A DNA stretch of 64,000 bases from Paraburkholderia nodosa DSM 21604 (GTDB lineage: Bacteria; Pseudomonadota; Gammaproteobacteria; Burkholderiales; Burkholderiaceae). The stretch spans positions 1 through 64,000 of the forward strand of contig NZ_JAFA01000023.1 of NCBI RefSeq assembly GCF_000519185.1, in the 5' to 3' direction. The number at the start of each line of letters is the position of its first letter. Position 1 is the stretch's first letter. The notes under the pieces were generated by a model. It made no database searches, was not told where the DNA came from, and saw nothing but the letters and a program-made list of their open reading frames with translations. A program made the translations under genes and the position numbers. This document shows positions 39,472-51,860 of the stretch, piece after piece.

Positions 39472-40230
39472 TTGATCAAGTCGTGGCCGTATCCGCGCGT
39501 TGCCGCGCACCGAGGAGGCGGCACGCTCGCGCCCGAGAACACGCTGGCGGGTCTGCGCACCGGCGCGAGCCTCGGCCATACGATGGTCGAGTTCGACGCC
39601 AAGCTGTCCGTCGACAACGTCGCGTTCCTGCTCCACGACGACACGGTGAACCGCACGTCGAACGGCCACGGCGCCGCGGCGCGCATGCGCTACGCGGAAC
39701 TGGCCACGCTGGACGCGGGCAGCTGGCGGGATGCGCGTTTTGCGGGCGAGCCGATGCCCACGCTCGCTCAAGTCGCAGCGTGCTGTCGTGAGCTGGGGCT
39801 GGCGGCGAACGTCGAGATCAAGCCCTGCGCGGGCCGCGACGTGGAAACAGGGCGCATGGTCGGCGCCGAAACGGCACGCCTATGGGAGCAAGAAGCGCAG
39901 GCAGGCATGCCGCCTTTGCTCTCGTCGTTTTCCTACGCGGCACTCGAAGCGGCGCGCGAGAGTGCGCCGGAACTGCCGCGCGGCCTGCTATTCGAGCGCG
40001 TGGCCGCCGACTGGCGCGAGCAGACCACGGCGCTCGAGTGTGTGTCGCTCCATGCGAGCCATCGCCATCTCGACGAGGCGCTCGTCGAGCGCATCAAGTC
40101 GGCGGGGCTTTTCATCCTCGCCTATACGGTGAACGACCTCGAGCGCGCTCGCCAGCTCGTGAGCTGGGGCGTCGATACGGTCTGTACCGACCGTATCGAC
40201 CTGATCGGGCCGCACGCGCTCGACGCCTGA
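39472..40230 (+). CDS. ugpQ: Glycerophosphodiester phosphodiesterase (TTG start)
   Basis: Hydrolyses glycerophosphodiesters to glycerol-3-phosphate and an alcohol. 252 aa from TTG 39472, with CGGGAG eight bases upstream; no alternative ATG fits. Catalytic features are AHRGGGTLAPENT (residues 12-24, His-Arg pair), EFDAKLS and the HDD triad. No signal peptide, so the cytosolic UgpQ type is expected. The end contains the TIM-barrel closing motif WGVDTVCTDRIDLI. Confidence 0.93.
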   Translation: MIKSWPYPRVAAHRGGGTLAPENTLAGLRTGASLGHTMVEFDAKLSVDNVAFLLHDDTVNRTSNGHGAAARMRYAELATLDAGSWRDARFAGEPMPTLAQVAACCRELGLAANVEIKPCAGRDVETGRMVGAETARLWEQEAQAGMPPLLSSFSYAALEAARESAPELPRGLLFERVAADWREQTTALECVSLHASHRHLDEALVERIKSAGLFILAYTVNDLERARQLVSWGVDTVCTDRIDLIGPHALDA

Positions 40231-40266
40231 GGCCCCAAGCCGGGCGGCCAGCGCCCGGATCCTCAT

Positions 40267-40641
40267 TCAGCGGCGCGCGAGCAGCGCGCCCACTACCAGC
40301 GCCACGCCGCCGACGATCGCGACGGCCTGCCAGGGATTGCGGTGCACGTAGTCGTCCGCGCTGGCGATAGCCGCGTCAGTATGATCACGCGCGGCTGCAC
40401 GCGCCACTTCGAGCCGCTCGCGGGCGGCGTCGAGACGCTTGCGGATGTCGTCGCGCAGCGCGGCGGCATCGGCCTGGGTTCCTTCGCCCAGCGTGTTTTC
40501 CAGTTCGGCGAGCAGATCACGCAACTCGTCGGTGATATCGGCGGCGGCGCTGCGGCCGCGGCGCGCGATGCGCCGCGCGTGTCGGCTCGTGCGCGTCCAG
40601 GAATCTCCGAGGGCTTCTCGCGTGTTCGGAAAGGCGCTCAT
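40267..40641 (-). CDS. DUF883 / ElaB-YqjD-like membrane-anchored protein
   Basis: 124 aa from ATG 40641 (MSAFPNTREALGDS) with GGAG seven bases upstream on the minus strand; a longer frame to 40821 is an unsupported extension. The body is a charged amphipathic helix (ELRDLLAELENTLGEG and similar), and the C-terminus is the family signature RNPWQAVAIVGGVALVVGALLARR in shortened form: a short motif, then one membrane helix. E. coli YqjD/ElaB attach ribosomes to the membrane in stationary phase; the function here is unknown. Confidence 0.85.
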   Translation of the reverse strand: MSAFPNTREALGDSWTRTSRHARRIARRGRSAAADITDELRDLLAELENTLGEGTQADAAALRDDIRKRLDAARERLEVARAAARDHTDAAIASADDYVHRNPWQAVAIVGGVALVVGALLARR

Positions 40642-41016
40642 GTATGGCTCCGTCGTTGAAAAGTCACAGGTAAAAGGCTCGCCGCGGCGCGCACGAAAAA
40701 GGGCGCGGGAGGGCGAGAGCCGGAGTGCAAGTATTGCGCAATTCCAGTGCCCGAGCCTTGAACGAGCGCAGTGAGCCGGGCGCAAACGCCCGCCAGGCGG
40801 GGCTTCGCTCTCTGGTGACAAAACAGGTGATTACGGGGACAGCACGCTTTTTCGCAGAGGCATAGAATCAGGATAAGCCCATGCGAAGGCGGGAAAAAAT
40901 CGATGGAGACGCGAAGACGGGAAGGGCACTGCCGGGCGGGAAACGCCGCCCTCCGCCAGACGCCGCAAGGGCGAGGCGAAGGGCCGGCGCGAGGTAGTGC
41001 GGGGCGCCGCAGCGCG
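40642..41016. other. 375-base intergenic stretch without a gene
   Basis: Lies upstream of the DUF883 gene and downstream of the OmpW gene. It contains one GC dyad near the OmpW end (GGGCGG-GAAACG-CCGCCC at 40934-40951) that could be a weak terminator for OmpW, without a T tract. I see no credible ORF, RNA gene or consensus promoter. Confidence 0.5.
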
Positions 41017-41736
41017 TTAGAAGTTGTAGCCGACCTTCAGGTACGTCACGAGCGGGTTCAGGTGAATCTTCGATTCCGCGACTCGCTGGGTGCCGAACTG
41101 GTTGTTCAGCGTCGTGTGGTACGTGGCCGTCACGTTGATCGGAATGTACGAGAGCGAGAAACCGGCGAACCAGTGCTTCGTGAAGTTGTAGTTGAAGCCC
41201 AGGTTAAACACGGGGGCCCAGGAACGATCCGTCGAAACACTGGTCGGACCCCCAAGCACGCCCTGTTCGAAGGAGCCGTTGGTGATCTTCGCGTCGGTGA
41301 ACCAGGCGTAGGTCACGCCGATGCCGAGGTAAGGACGGAATTTTGCTTCCGGGCTGTTGAAGTAGTACTTGAACAGCAGCGCGGGGCTCCACAGTTTCGC
41401 CGAGCCGACCTTGCCGAAGCTGCTGAAGCTGCCGCCGCCGGAAATATCGAACTTCGGCGGAATGCCCAGTTCGGCTTCGGTAGCGAAGTGGTCGGTGATG
41501 TAGTAGCCGAGGGAGAAACCCACGGTGTCGGCCGAGCCGACACTGGCGCCCGTATTCGGAATGGCCATGTTGACGGGCGAGCCGCCGACGCTGTCGATCT
41601 TGAGCGGATCGCTGGTGTCCTGCGGCATGAAGCGGAACCAGCCGGTGGTGACGTAGAACGTGTTTGCGGATTGTGCGTGTGCTGCCGTGAAACTGGCGAG
41701 CGCGGCGACCCCTGCCAGCGCCTGTTTTAATTTCAT
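41017..41736 (-). CDS. OmpW-family outer-membrane protein
   Basis: Eight-stranded beta-barrel porin family with a hydrophobic channel. 239 aa. The signal peptide ends near AAHA-QSAN (about residue 21). Family features are the start TFYVTTGWFRFMPQD, the middle GYYITDHFATEAELGIPP and WSPALLFKYYF, and a C-terminal aromatic residue (LKVGYNF) needed for barrel assembly. GAGGAGCAATTAAT precedes the ATG. The substrate is not known from sequence. Confidence 0.92.
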   Translation of the reverse strand: MKLKQALAGVAALASFTAAHAQSANTFYVTTGWFRFMPQDTSDPLKIDSVGGSPVNMAIPNTGASVGSADTVGFSLGYYITDHFATEAELGIPPKFDISGGGSFSSFGKVGSAKLWSPALLFKYYFNSPEAKFRPYLGIGVTYAWFTDAKITNGSFEQGVLGGPTSVSTDRSWAPVFNLGFNYNFTKHWFAGFSLSYIPINVTATYHTTLNNQFGTQRVAESKIHLNPLVTYLKVGYNF

Positions 41737-41925
41737 ATTAATTGCTCCTCCATGAAAGGCCCGCTCATTATGAACACAACGTTTGCAACAAACCAGACGC
41801 GACCGTTAGAGCTTTTTTACTAAGCGCCGCGAGCTTTCCGCCGAAGCCGCATGCCAGCGAGAACTAGCGCTGGTGGGGCCTGGCGGGTCTGCGGGTATTC
41901 ACCAACGGAACCAGGAAAATCGAGC

Positions 41926-42960
41926 ATGGCACGGCTTGCACGTCTTTATGTTCCCGATCAGCCACAGCATGTGATCCTGCGCGGACTCGATCAGCAGCCC
42001 GCGTTCGTCGATGACCAGGACTACGAACTGTTCATCGACTGCCTGAAGGCCGCGGCGCGCGATCATCATCTGGCGGTTCATGCGTGGGTTTTGATGCCCG
42101 GCGCGGTGCAACTGCTCGTCACGCCTTCCGACGAATCCAGCCTGCCCAAGGCAATGCAGGCGGTCGGCCGGCGCTACGTGGCGCATTTCAACCGGCGCTA
42201 TGCGCGTCGCGGCACGCTCTGGGAGGGGCGCTACCGCGCGACGGTTATCGAGGGCGAGCGCTTCTTCCTGCTGGCGAGCCGCGTCGTCGAGCTCGCACCA
42301 GTGCGCAGCCACCTCGTGACGGCGCCCGAAGACTATCGATGGTCGAGCTACCGGCATCACATCGGCCTCACCGTCGACAGCCTCATCACCGACCATCCGC
42401 TCTACTGGGCGCTCGGCAATACGCCGTTCGAGCGTCAGCGCGCGTATCGCGAACTCTGCGAGCAGGTGCTCGACGAGCGCGAAACGACGCAGCTCATGCA
42501 GGCCACGCTCAAGGGCTGGGTGCTCGGCAGCGACACTTATCGCGATTGGGCGTCGCGCACGGCGAACCGGCGCGTCTCGCCGCTGCCGCGCGGGCGCCCG
42601 CGCAAGGTGCGCGAAGCGCCGGGCGCGCCCGCGGCAACGCCGGGTGCCGTTGGCGCGGCGGCCACCGCGAGCGCGGCTTCGACACCTGCGGCCGGATCAG
42701 GCGGAGCCGGCGGTCAGTCGGCAGGCCATGGCGCCGCTCAATCTGGCCCTCATTCAACTCCGCACTCTGGCGCCACTCCGGCCGGCTCGACCCCGACGCA
42801 TGGAGGAGGCCACGCGGGTAGTGGTTCAGCTACAACATCGGGGGGAAATCCGGGTAGCTCAAGTGGCCAATCCGGTGGTTCGCAGGGCTCCGGCAGCGGT
42901 GGCTCCTCCGGTTCGAGTTCGGAACACGACGAGCGCAAGCCGGGCACTGGCACCCACTGA
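41926..42960 (+). CDS. RAYT/IS200-type transposase homologue, catalytic residues lost
   Basis: 344 aa from ATG 41926 (MARLARLYVPDQPQHVILRG). Residues 1-150 match the REP-associated tyrosine transposase fold, including FNRRYARRGTLWEGRYRA and APEDYRWSSYRHH. But the metal-binding motif usually read MPNHVHLL is MPGAVQLL here (residues 57-64), so both histidines are gone, and the catalytic Tyr position (RYIELNPVR type) is Val120 (SRVVELAPVR). Residues 225-344 are a Gly/Ser/Ala/Thr-rich tail. Probably a domesticated or dead transposase domain; function unknown. No terminal inverted repeats seen. Confidence 0.8.
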   Translation: MARLARLYVPDQPQHVILRGLDQQPAFVDDQDYELFIDCLKAAARDHHLAVHAWVLMPGAVQLLVTPSDESSLPKAMQAVGRRYVAHFNRRYARRGTLWEGRYRATVIEGERFFLLASRVVELAPVRSHLVTAPEDYRWSSYRHHIGLTVDSLITDHPLYWALGNTPFERQRAYRELCEQVLDERETTQLMQATLKGWVLGSDTYRDWASRTANRRVSPLPRGRPRKVREAPGAPAATPGAVGAAATASAASTPAAGSGGAGGQSAGHGAAQSGPHSTPHSGATPAGSTPTHGGGHAGSGSATTSGGNPGSSSGQSGGSQGSGSGGSSGSSSEHDERKPGTGTH

Positions 42961-42988
42961 TTGCTTTCGGATCAAATGTTTACGACAT

Positions 42989-43014
42989 AAACGGCATCTC
43001 CGGATGCCGTTTTC
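42989..43014 (+). terminator. Terminator after the RAYT-like gene
   Basis: AAACGGCATC-TCCG-GATGCCGTTT followed by TCTTT. It separates the RAYT-like gene from gltB. Confidence 0.8.
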
Positions 43015-43034
43015 TTTCGCTCAAATTGAATGTG

Positions 43035-43080
43035 ACCCCAATAAAAAAATGTGCGAATGCACCAACTCGATAATTGGGGT
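43035..43080. promoter_or_regulatory. Spaced 8-bp dyad upstream of the gltB promoter
   Basis: ACCCCAAT (43035-43042) and ATTGGGGT (43073-43080) are perfect inverted repeats with 30 bases between. They lie just upstream of the gltB promoter-like sequence, a plausible place for an activator with two half-sites. No named regulator can be assigned. Confidence 0.4.
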
Positions 43081-43098
43081 TCTAACATCACGTTTTAT

Positions 43099-43127
43099 TT
43101 GCATCCCCTTGATTCGTCGCGTATATT
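43099..43127 (+). promoter_or_regulatory. Promoter-like sequence of gltB
   Basis: TTGCAT (43099-43104), 17 bases, then TATATT (43122-43127). The -10 matches at 5 of 6 positions, the -35 at 3 of 6. It gives a gltB leader of about 130 bases. Confidence 0.5.
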
Positions 43128-43265
43128 CGCCTTTCGGCTCTCCTGGGCGCATAACGCGGGAAGCATGTAATACCCCGCGCAACGCCGTACAGCGGTCACG
43201 CAAGCGGCGTAAATCAAGAAAATGGATTCAACGGCTGGCAACAGCCCCACTCTGACGGTGTCCCC

Positions 43266-47966
<4,701 letters not shown>

Positions 47967-47996
47967 TCCGCAAGACGACGACTGAACGAAGACGAA

Positions 47997-48031
47997 GCGC
48001 CCGCCGCGCTCACTGAAGCGGCGGCGGGCGC
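47997..48031 (+). repeat. Strong GC hairpin between gltB and gltD
   Basis: GCGCCCGCCGC (47997-48007) and GCGGCGGGCGC (48021-48031) form a perfect 11-bp stem. There is no T tract, and the two genes are normally co-transcribed. A role in mRNA stability or differential expression is possible. Confidence 0.5.
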
Positions 48032-48070
48032 GGTCCCCTCACCGAATAGATAGAGATAGACGAGAACCCT

Positions 48071-49537
48071 ATGGGTAAGGCAACCGGTTTTCTCGAGTTC
48101 GAGCGCCAGCATGAGGCGTACGAAGCACCGCTTACGCGCGTGAAGCATTACAAGGAATTCGTGGCGGCGCTCTCCGACGCCGACGCGAAGATCCAGGGCG
48201 CACGCTGCATGGACTGCGGCATCCCGTTCTGCAATAACGGCTGCCCGGTCAACAACATCATTCCGGACTTCAACGACCTCGTGTTCCGCCAGGACTGGAA
48301 GAGCGCGATCGACGTCCTGCATTCCACGAACAATTTCCCCGAGTTCACGGGCCGTATCTGCCCGGCGCCCTGCGAAGCGGCGTGCACGCTCGGCATCAAC
48401 GACGATCCCGTAGGCATCAAGTCGATCGAGCACGCGATCATCGACAAGGCCTGGGCCGAAGGCTGGGTCGCGCCGCACGTCGCGAAGCACAAGACGGGCA
48501 AGAAGGTTGCCGTGGTCGGTTCGGGCCCCGCGGGCCTCGCCGCCGCACAGCAGCTTGCGCGCGCCGGTCACGACGTGACGGTGTTCGAGAAGAACGACCG
48601 CGTCGGCGGCCTGCTGCGCTACGGCATCCCCGACTTCAAGCTGGAGAAGTGGCTGATCGACCGCCGCATGCGCCAGATGGAAGCCGAAGGCGTGACGTTC
48701 CGCACCAACGTGTTCATCGGCAAGGGCGAGCTGCCCGCGTACATCGGCAACACGGCGAAGGAAACCCTCTCGCCGGACGAACTGAAAGAGCAGTTCGACG
48801 CCGTGGTGATCGCAGGCGGTTCGGAAACGCCGCGTGACCTGCCCGTGCCGGGCCGCGAACTCGAAGGTATCTACTACGCCATGGAGTTCCTGCCGCAGCA
48901 GAACAAGGTCAACGCCGGCGACAAGCTGCCGAACCAGCTGCTCGCCAAGGGCAAGCACGTGGTCGTGATCGGCGGCGGCGATACGGGTTCCGACTGCGTG
49001 GGCACCTCGAACCGTCACGGCGCGAAGAGCGTCACGCAGTTCGAACTGCTGCCGCAGCCGCCCGAGGAAGAGAACAAGCCGCTCGTGTGGCCGTACTGGC
49101 CGATCAAGCTGCGCACGTCGTCGTCGCACGACGAAGGCTGTTCGCGCGACTGGGCGGTGGCGACCAAGCGCCTCGAAGGCAAGAACGGCAAGATCGAGAA
49201 GCTGATCGCCGCGCGCGTGGAGTGGAAGGACGGCAAGATGGTCGAAGTGCCGGGCTCGGAATTCGAGATGAAGGCCGATCTCGTGCTGCTCGCCATGGGC
49301 TTCACGCAGCCGGTTTCGCCGGTGCTCGAAGCATTCGGCGTCGAGAAGGATGCGCGCGGCAACGTGCGTGCCTCGACCGAAGGCGAGAAGGCGTACTACA
49401 CATCGGTCGACAAGGTCTTCACCGCTGGCGACATGCGCCGCGGCCAGTCGCTCGTGGTGTGGGCGATCCGCGAGGGACGTCAGTGCGCGCGCTCCGTCGA
49501 TGCGTTCCTGACGGGCAGTTCGGAGTTGCCGCGTTAA
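48071..49537 (+). CDS. gltD: Glutamate synthase (NADPH) small subunit
   Basis: FAD/iron-sulfur flavoprotein that passes NADPH electrons to GltB. 488 aa. N-terminal 4Fe-4S cysteines are in [15 protein letters not shown] and [11 protein letters not shown]. The FAD loop is [13 protein letters not shown] and the NADP loop [12 protein letters not shown]. The C-terminus is [23 protein letters not shown] diverged second copy of this end lies 50 bases downstream. Start ATG 48071. Confidence 0.98.
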   Translation: MGKATGFLEFERQHEAYEAPLTRVKHYKEFVAALSDADAKIQGARCMDCGIPFCNNGCPVNNIIPDFNDLVFRQDWKSAIDVLHSTNNFPEFTGRICPAPCEAACTLGINDDPVGIKSIEHAIIDKAWAEGWVAPHVAKHKTGKKVAVVGSGPAGLAAAQQLARAGHDVTVFEKNDRVGGLLRYGIPDFKLEKWLIDRRMRQMEAEGVTFRTNVFIGKGELPAYIGNTAKETLSPDELKEQFDAVVIAGGSETPRDLPVPGRELEGIYYAMEFLPQQNKVNAGDKLPNQLLAKGKHVVVIGGGDTGSDCVGTSNRHGAKSVTQFELLPQPPEEENKPLVWPYWPIKLRTSSSHDEGCSRDWAVATKRLEGKNGKIEKLIAARVEWKDGKMVEVPGSEFEMKADLVLLAMGFTQPVSPVLEAFGVEKDARGNVRASTEGEKAYYTSVDKVFTAGDMRRGQSLVVWAIREGRQCARSVDAFLTGSSELPR

Positions 49538-49549
49538 ACCGCGGATTGG

Positions 49550-49583
49550 GACCAGAGTAAGCGCTAAAGCACTAACTCTGGTC
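49550..49583. repeat. REP-like palindrome between the two gltD ends
   Basis: GACCAGAGT (49550-49558) and ACTCTGGTC (49575-49583) form a perfect 9-bp stem. An inner AGCGC/GCACT stem has one mismatch and a TAAA loop. Size and shape fit a repetitive extragenic palindrome, but only one copy occurs in this window, so repetitiveness is not shown here. Confidence 0.5.
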
Positions 49584-49587
49584 GACA

Positions 49588-49656
49588 CGCGAAGGTCGTC
49601 AGTGCGCGCGCTCCGTCGATGCGTATCTGACGGGCAGCTCGGAGTTGCCGCGTTAA
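49588..49656 (+). pseudogene. Duplicated 3' end of gltD
   Basis: 69 bases that match the last 69 bases of gltD (49469-49537) at 64 positions, including the stop codon. Read in the same frame they encode [22 protein letters not shown]. Of the five differences, three are silent third-position changes (GAG/GAA, GGA/GGT, AGT/AGC) and two fall in one codon (TTC/TAT, Phe to Tyr). There is no start or ribosome site, so it is not a gene. The coding-type pattern of change suggests it came from a related gltD. Confidence 0.85.
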
Positions 49657-49716
49657 ATCCAGTGTGTCCCGCAATTCGCTGGGACGCACGGGAGACGGCA
49701 GGAGACGCAACGACAG

Positions 49717-49751
49717 AAGCCGGGCATCCGCAAGGATGACCCGGCTTTTTT
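49717..49751 (+). terminator. Intrinsic terminator of the gltBD operon
   Basis: AAGCCGGG ... CCCGGCTT with an inner ATCC-GCAA-GGAT stem and six T residues. It lies beyond the duplicated gltD end, about 180 bases after the true gltD stop. Confidence 0.88.
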
Positions 49752-49840
49752 ACGTCCGTGCTGCGGGTTTGCATGGGCGCGCGCCTCGCGCGAGAGGATT
49801 ACCATGACGCGATTGCCCGACCGAACGAGGCCCGCCGATC

Positions 49841-50401
49841 ATGTCCGAAGCCCGCGAGACCGATCGTGACACGCAGCAATGGCGGCGCTGCTTCATCGCG
49901 CTTTCGCCCGCTGCGGCGTCGCGCGATGCGCTCGCCGCGCTGGACGTGCCGCCCAATGCGCGGCGCGTGCCCTATGCGCAACTCCATCTGACAGTGACGT
50001 TCATCGGCGCGATGTCGTTCGATCAGGGGCACGCGCTCTCGCGGCGGCTCGCCGAGCACGCGCCGCTCCTCCCGCCCGCGCAGGTCACGCATATCGAATG
50101 CTGGCCGGGACGCGCGCATCCGCGCCTGATGGTGGCCGTGCTCGCGATGTCGGATGCCTTCACCGCGCTCGACTGGCGTGTGCGCTCACTCATGGGAGAC
50201 GTGGGATTGCCGCTCGACGCGCGAGCGTTCCGCCCGCACGTGACGCTCGCGCGCTTCGCGCGCGACGCCGTGGGCGCACCGGCGGCAAGCGGCGGGGAAG
50301 CGCTGCCGCCGTTGCGCTTCGAGTCGCTGGTGCTGTACTCGAGCACGCTGGCGAGGCAGGGCGCGCGCTACGAGGCGCTGGCGAGCGTCGCGCTCGCTTG
50401 A
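49841..50401 (+). CDS. thpR: RNA 2',3'-cyclic phosphodiesterase (2'-5' RNA ligase family)
   Basis: 2H-phosphoesterase that opens 2',3'-cyclic phosphate ends of RNA. 186 aa. The two catalytic HxT motifs are H49-L-T (HLTVTFIG) and H133-V-T (HVTLARF). No extra domains. Neighbours are unrelated in function. Confidence 0.92.
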   Translation: MSEARETDRDTQQWRRCFIALSPAAASRDALAALDVPPNARRVPYAQLHLTVTFIGAMSFDQGHALSRRLAEHAPLLPPAQVTHIECWPGRAHPRLMVAVLAMSDAFTALDWRVRSLMGDVGLPLDARAFRPHVTLARFARDAVGAPAASGGEALPPLRFESLVLYSSTLARQGARYEALASVALA

Positions 50402-50434
50402 GGCGTCGTCGCGCGTTGGAGTCTTGACCGACGC

Positions 50435-51811
50435 TTAGTGGCGATACCGCGCCAGCGTCAATCCATCGAGATCGATTTCCGGCGCGCGCTGCGTGACGAG
50501 GTCCGCGAGCACGCGGCCCGAACCCATCGACATCGCCCAGCCCGTCGAGCCGTGCCCGACGTTCAGCCACAGGCCATCCACGCCCGACGTGCCGAGCAGC
50601 GGCGCACCGTCCGGCACCATCGGCCGGCGCCCCACCCAGAATTGCGCCGACGAAGGCGTCGCGGCGTGCGGGAACCAGTCGTCGAGCACCTTCATGAGCG
50701 TTTGCAGCGCCTGCTCGCGCAGCGTCGCGCGGTGGTCGCCCAGCTCCGCCGTCCCCGCCACACGCAGATACGGGCCGAAGCGCGTGATCGCCGTTTTGAG
50801 CGACTCGTCCATGAGCGCGGCGCGCGGCGCCTTCTGCTCGTCAACCACGGGCAGCGTGGCCGAATAGCCTTTCACCGGATACAGCGGCACCCGCACGCCA
50901 AGCGGCGCGACGAGCGCCGCGCTCTCCACGCCGAGTGCGACCACCACGGCGTCGGCGGCGAGCGTGTGCGGTTCGGTATCGCCTACCTCGTTCAAGTCCG
51001 CGGGGCGCAGCACCTGGGCGGGGGCGCGGCGATCCTCACGTCGCTGCACCCGCAGCTCGCGGCGGTTGTTCGCCGTGCGCCGCCCGGGCACCGCGCGTAC
51101 GCGCACGCCGTTCACCTTGCCGCCCGCGGCCTCGAGCGCGAGCACTTCGGTATCGAACAGAAACGTGACGCCGCGTGCTTCGCATACGGAGCGCAGTTCG
51201 CGCGTGAAGCGTGCGCAGTCGCCGGCCTCGTCTTCGGGCAGATAGACGCCCGCCACCGGTTTCACGCGCGACCAGGCGAGCCCCGGCTCGACCTGCGCGC
51301 AGGCGGCGGCATCGAGTTCGCGATAGACGATGCCCGCATCGCGCAGCACGCCGAGCGCCGGTTGCGCGAGTTCGAGGTCATAGTCGCTGCGAAACAGCTG
51401 GAGATAGCCCTGGCTGCGCCCGTACTCGAACGCGTGCGTGGCGCGAAACGCGTGCAGGCATTCGCGGCTGTAATAGGCGATGCGCTGCATGCGCTGCTTG
51501 TTCACGCGAAAGCGCGCGAGATCGCATTCGCGCAGCCAGCGCGCGATCCAGCGCCACTGCGCGGCGTCGAGCGTGGGCCGGAAGATGAGCGGCGAGGTGG
51601 GCTTGAACAGATACTTGATGAGCTTCGCGGGCATGCCGGGCGCGGCCCACGGCGTGACATAGCCGGGCGCGATGACACCCGCGTTGCCGAAGCTCGTGCC
51701 GAGCGCAACGCCCGGTTCCCGTTCGACGACCGTGACGTCGCAGCCTCGTTCGCTCAGATAGTACGCAGTAGCGACGCCGATCACACCGGCGCCGAGGACG
51801 ATCGTTTTCAT
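50435..51811 (-). CDS. dadA: D-amino acid dehydrogenase (DadA type)
   Basis: FAD enzyme that oxidatively deaminates D-amino acids and feeds electrons to the quinone pool. 458 aa. The N-terminal FAD loop is VLGAGVIGVATAYYLSERG (residues 4-22); FGNAGVIAPGYVTPWAAPG and the C-terminal GHGSTGWAMSMGSGR are DadA signatures. Compared with the roughly 432-residue E. coli enzyme it has a polar Arg-rich insertion at about 237-275. An MFS transporter gene lies immediately upstream on the same strand, possibly for a substrate of the same pathway. Confidence 0.9.
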   Translation of the reverse strand: MKTIVLGAGVIGVATAYYLSERGCDVTVVEREPGVALGTSFGNAGVIAPGYVTPWAAPGMPAKLIKYLFKPTSPLIFRPTLDAAQWRWIARWLRECDLARFRVNKQRMQRIAYYSRECLHAFRATHAFEYGRSQGYLQLFRSDYDLELAQPALGVLRDAGIVYRELDAAACAQVEPGLAWSRVKPVAGVYLPEDEAGDCARFTRELRSVCEARGVTFLFDTEVLALEAAGGKVNGVRVRAVPGRRTANNRRELRVQRREDRRAPAQVLRPADLNEVGDTEPHTLAADAVVVALGVESAALVAPLGVRVPLYPVKGYSATLPVVDEQKAPRAALMDESLKTAITRFGPYLRVAGTAELGDHRATLREQALQTLMKVLDDWFPHAATPSSAQFWVGRRPMVPDGAPLLGTSGVDGLWLNVGHGSTGWAMSMGSGRVLADLVTQRAPEIDLDGLTLARYRH

Positions 51812-51860
51812 GCCGGTCGCACAACAGGGAGGGACGGTCGGTATTGCAGCATGTTCGCGC

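Noticed and set aside
41851-41925. A longer start for the RAYT-like gene
   Set aside because: The family N-terminus begins at 41926 (MARLARLYVPDQ); the upstream codons do not match and overlap the intergenic region.
43021-43092. The spaced ACCCCAAT/ATTGGGGT dyad as a terminator or tRNA-like structure
   Set aside because: The 30-base gap and the lack of a T tract argue against a terminator, and there is no cloverleaf; an operator is more plausible.
41737-43265. A complete insertion sequence around the RAYT-like gene
   Set aside because: No terminal palindromes or target duplications were seen, and the catalytic residues are missing.
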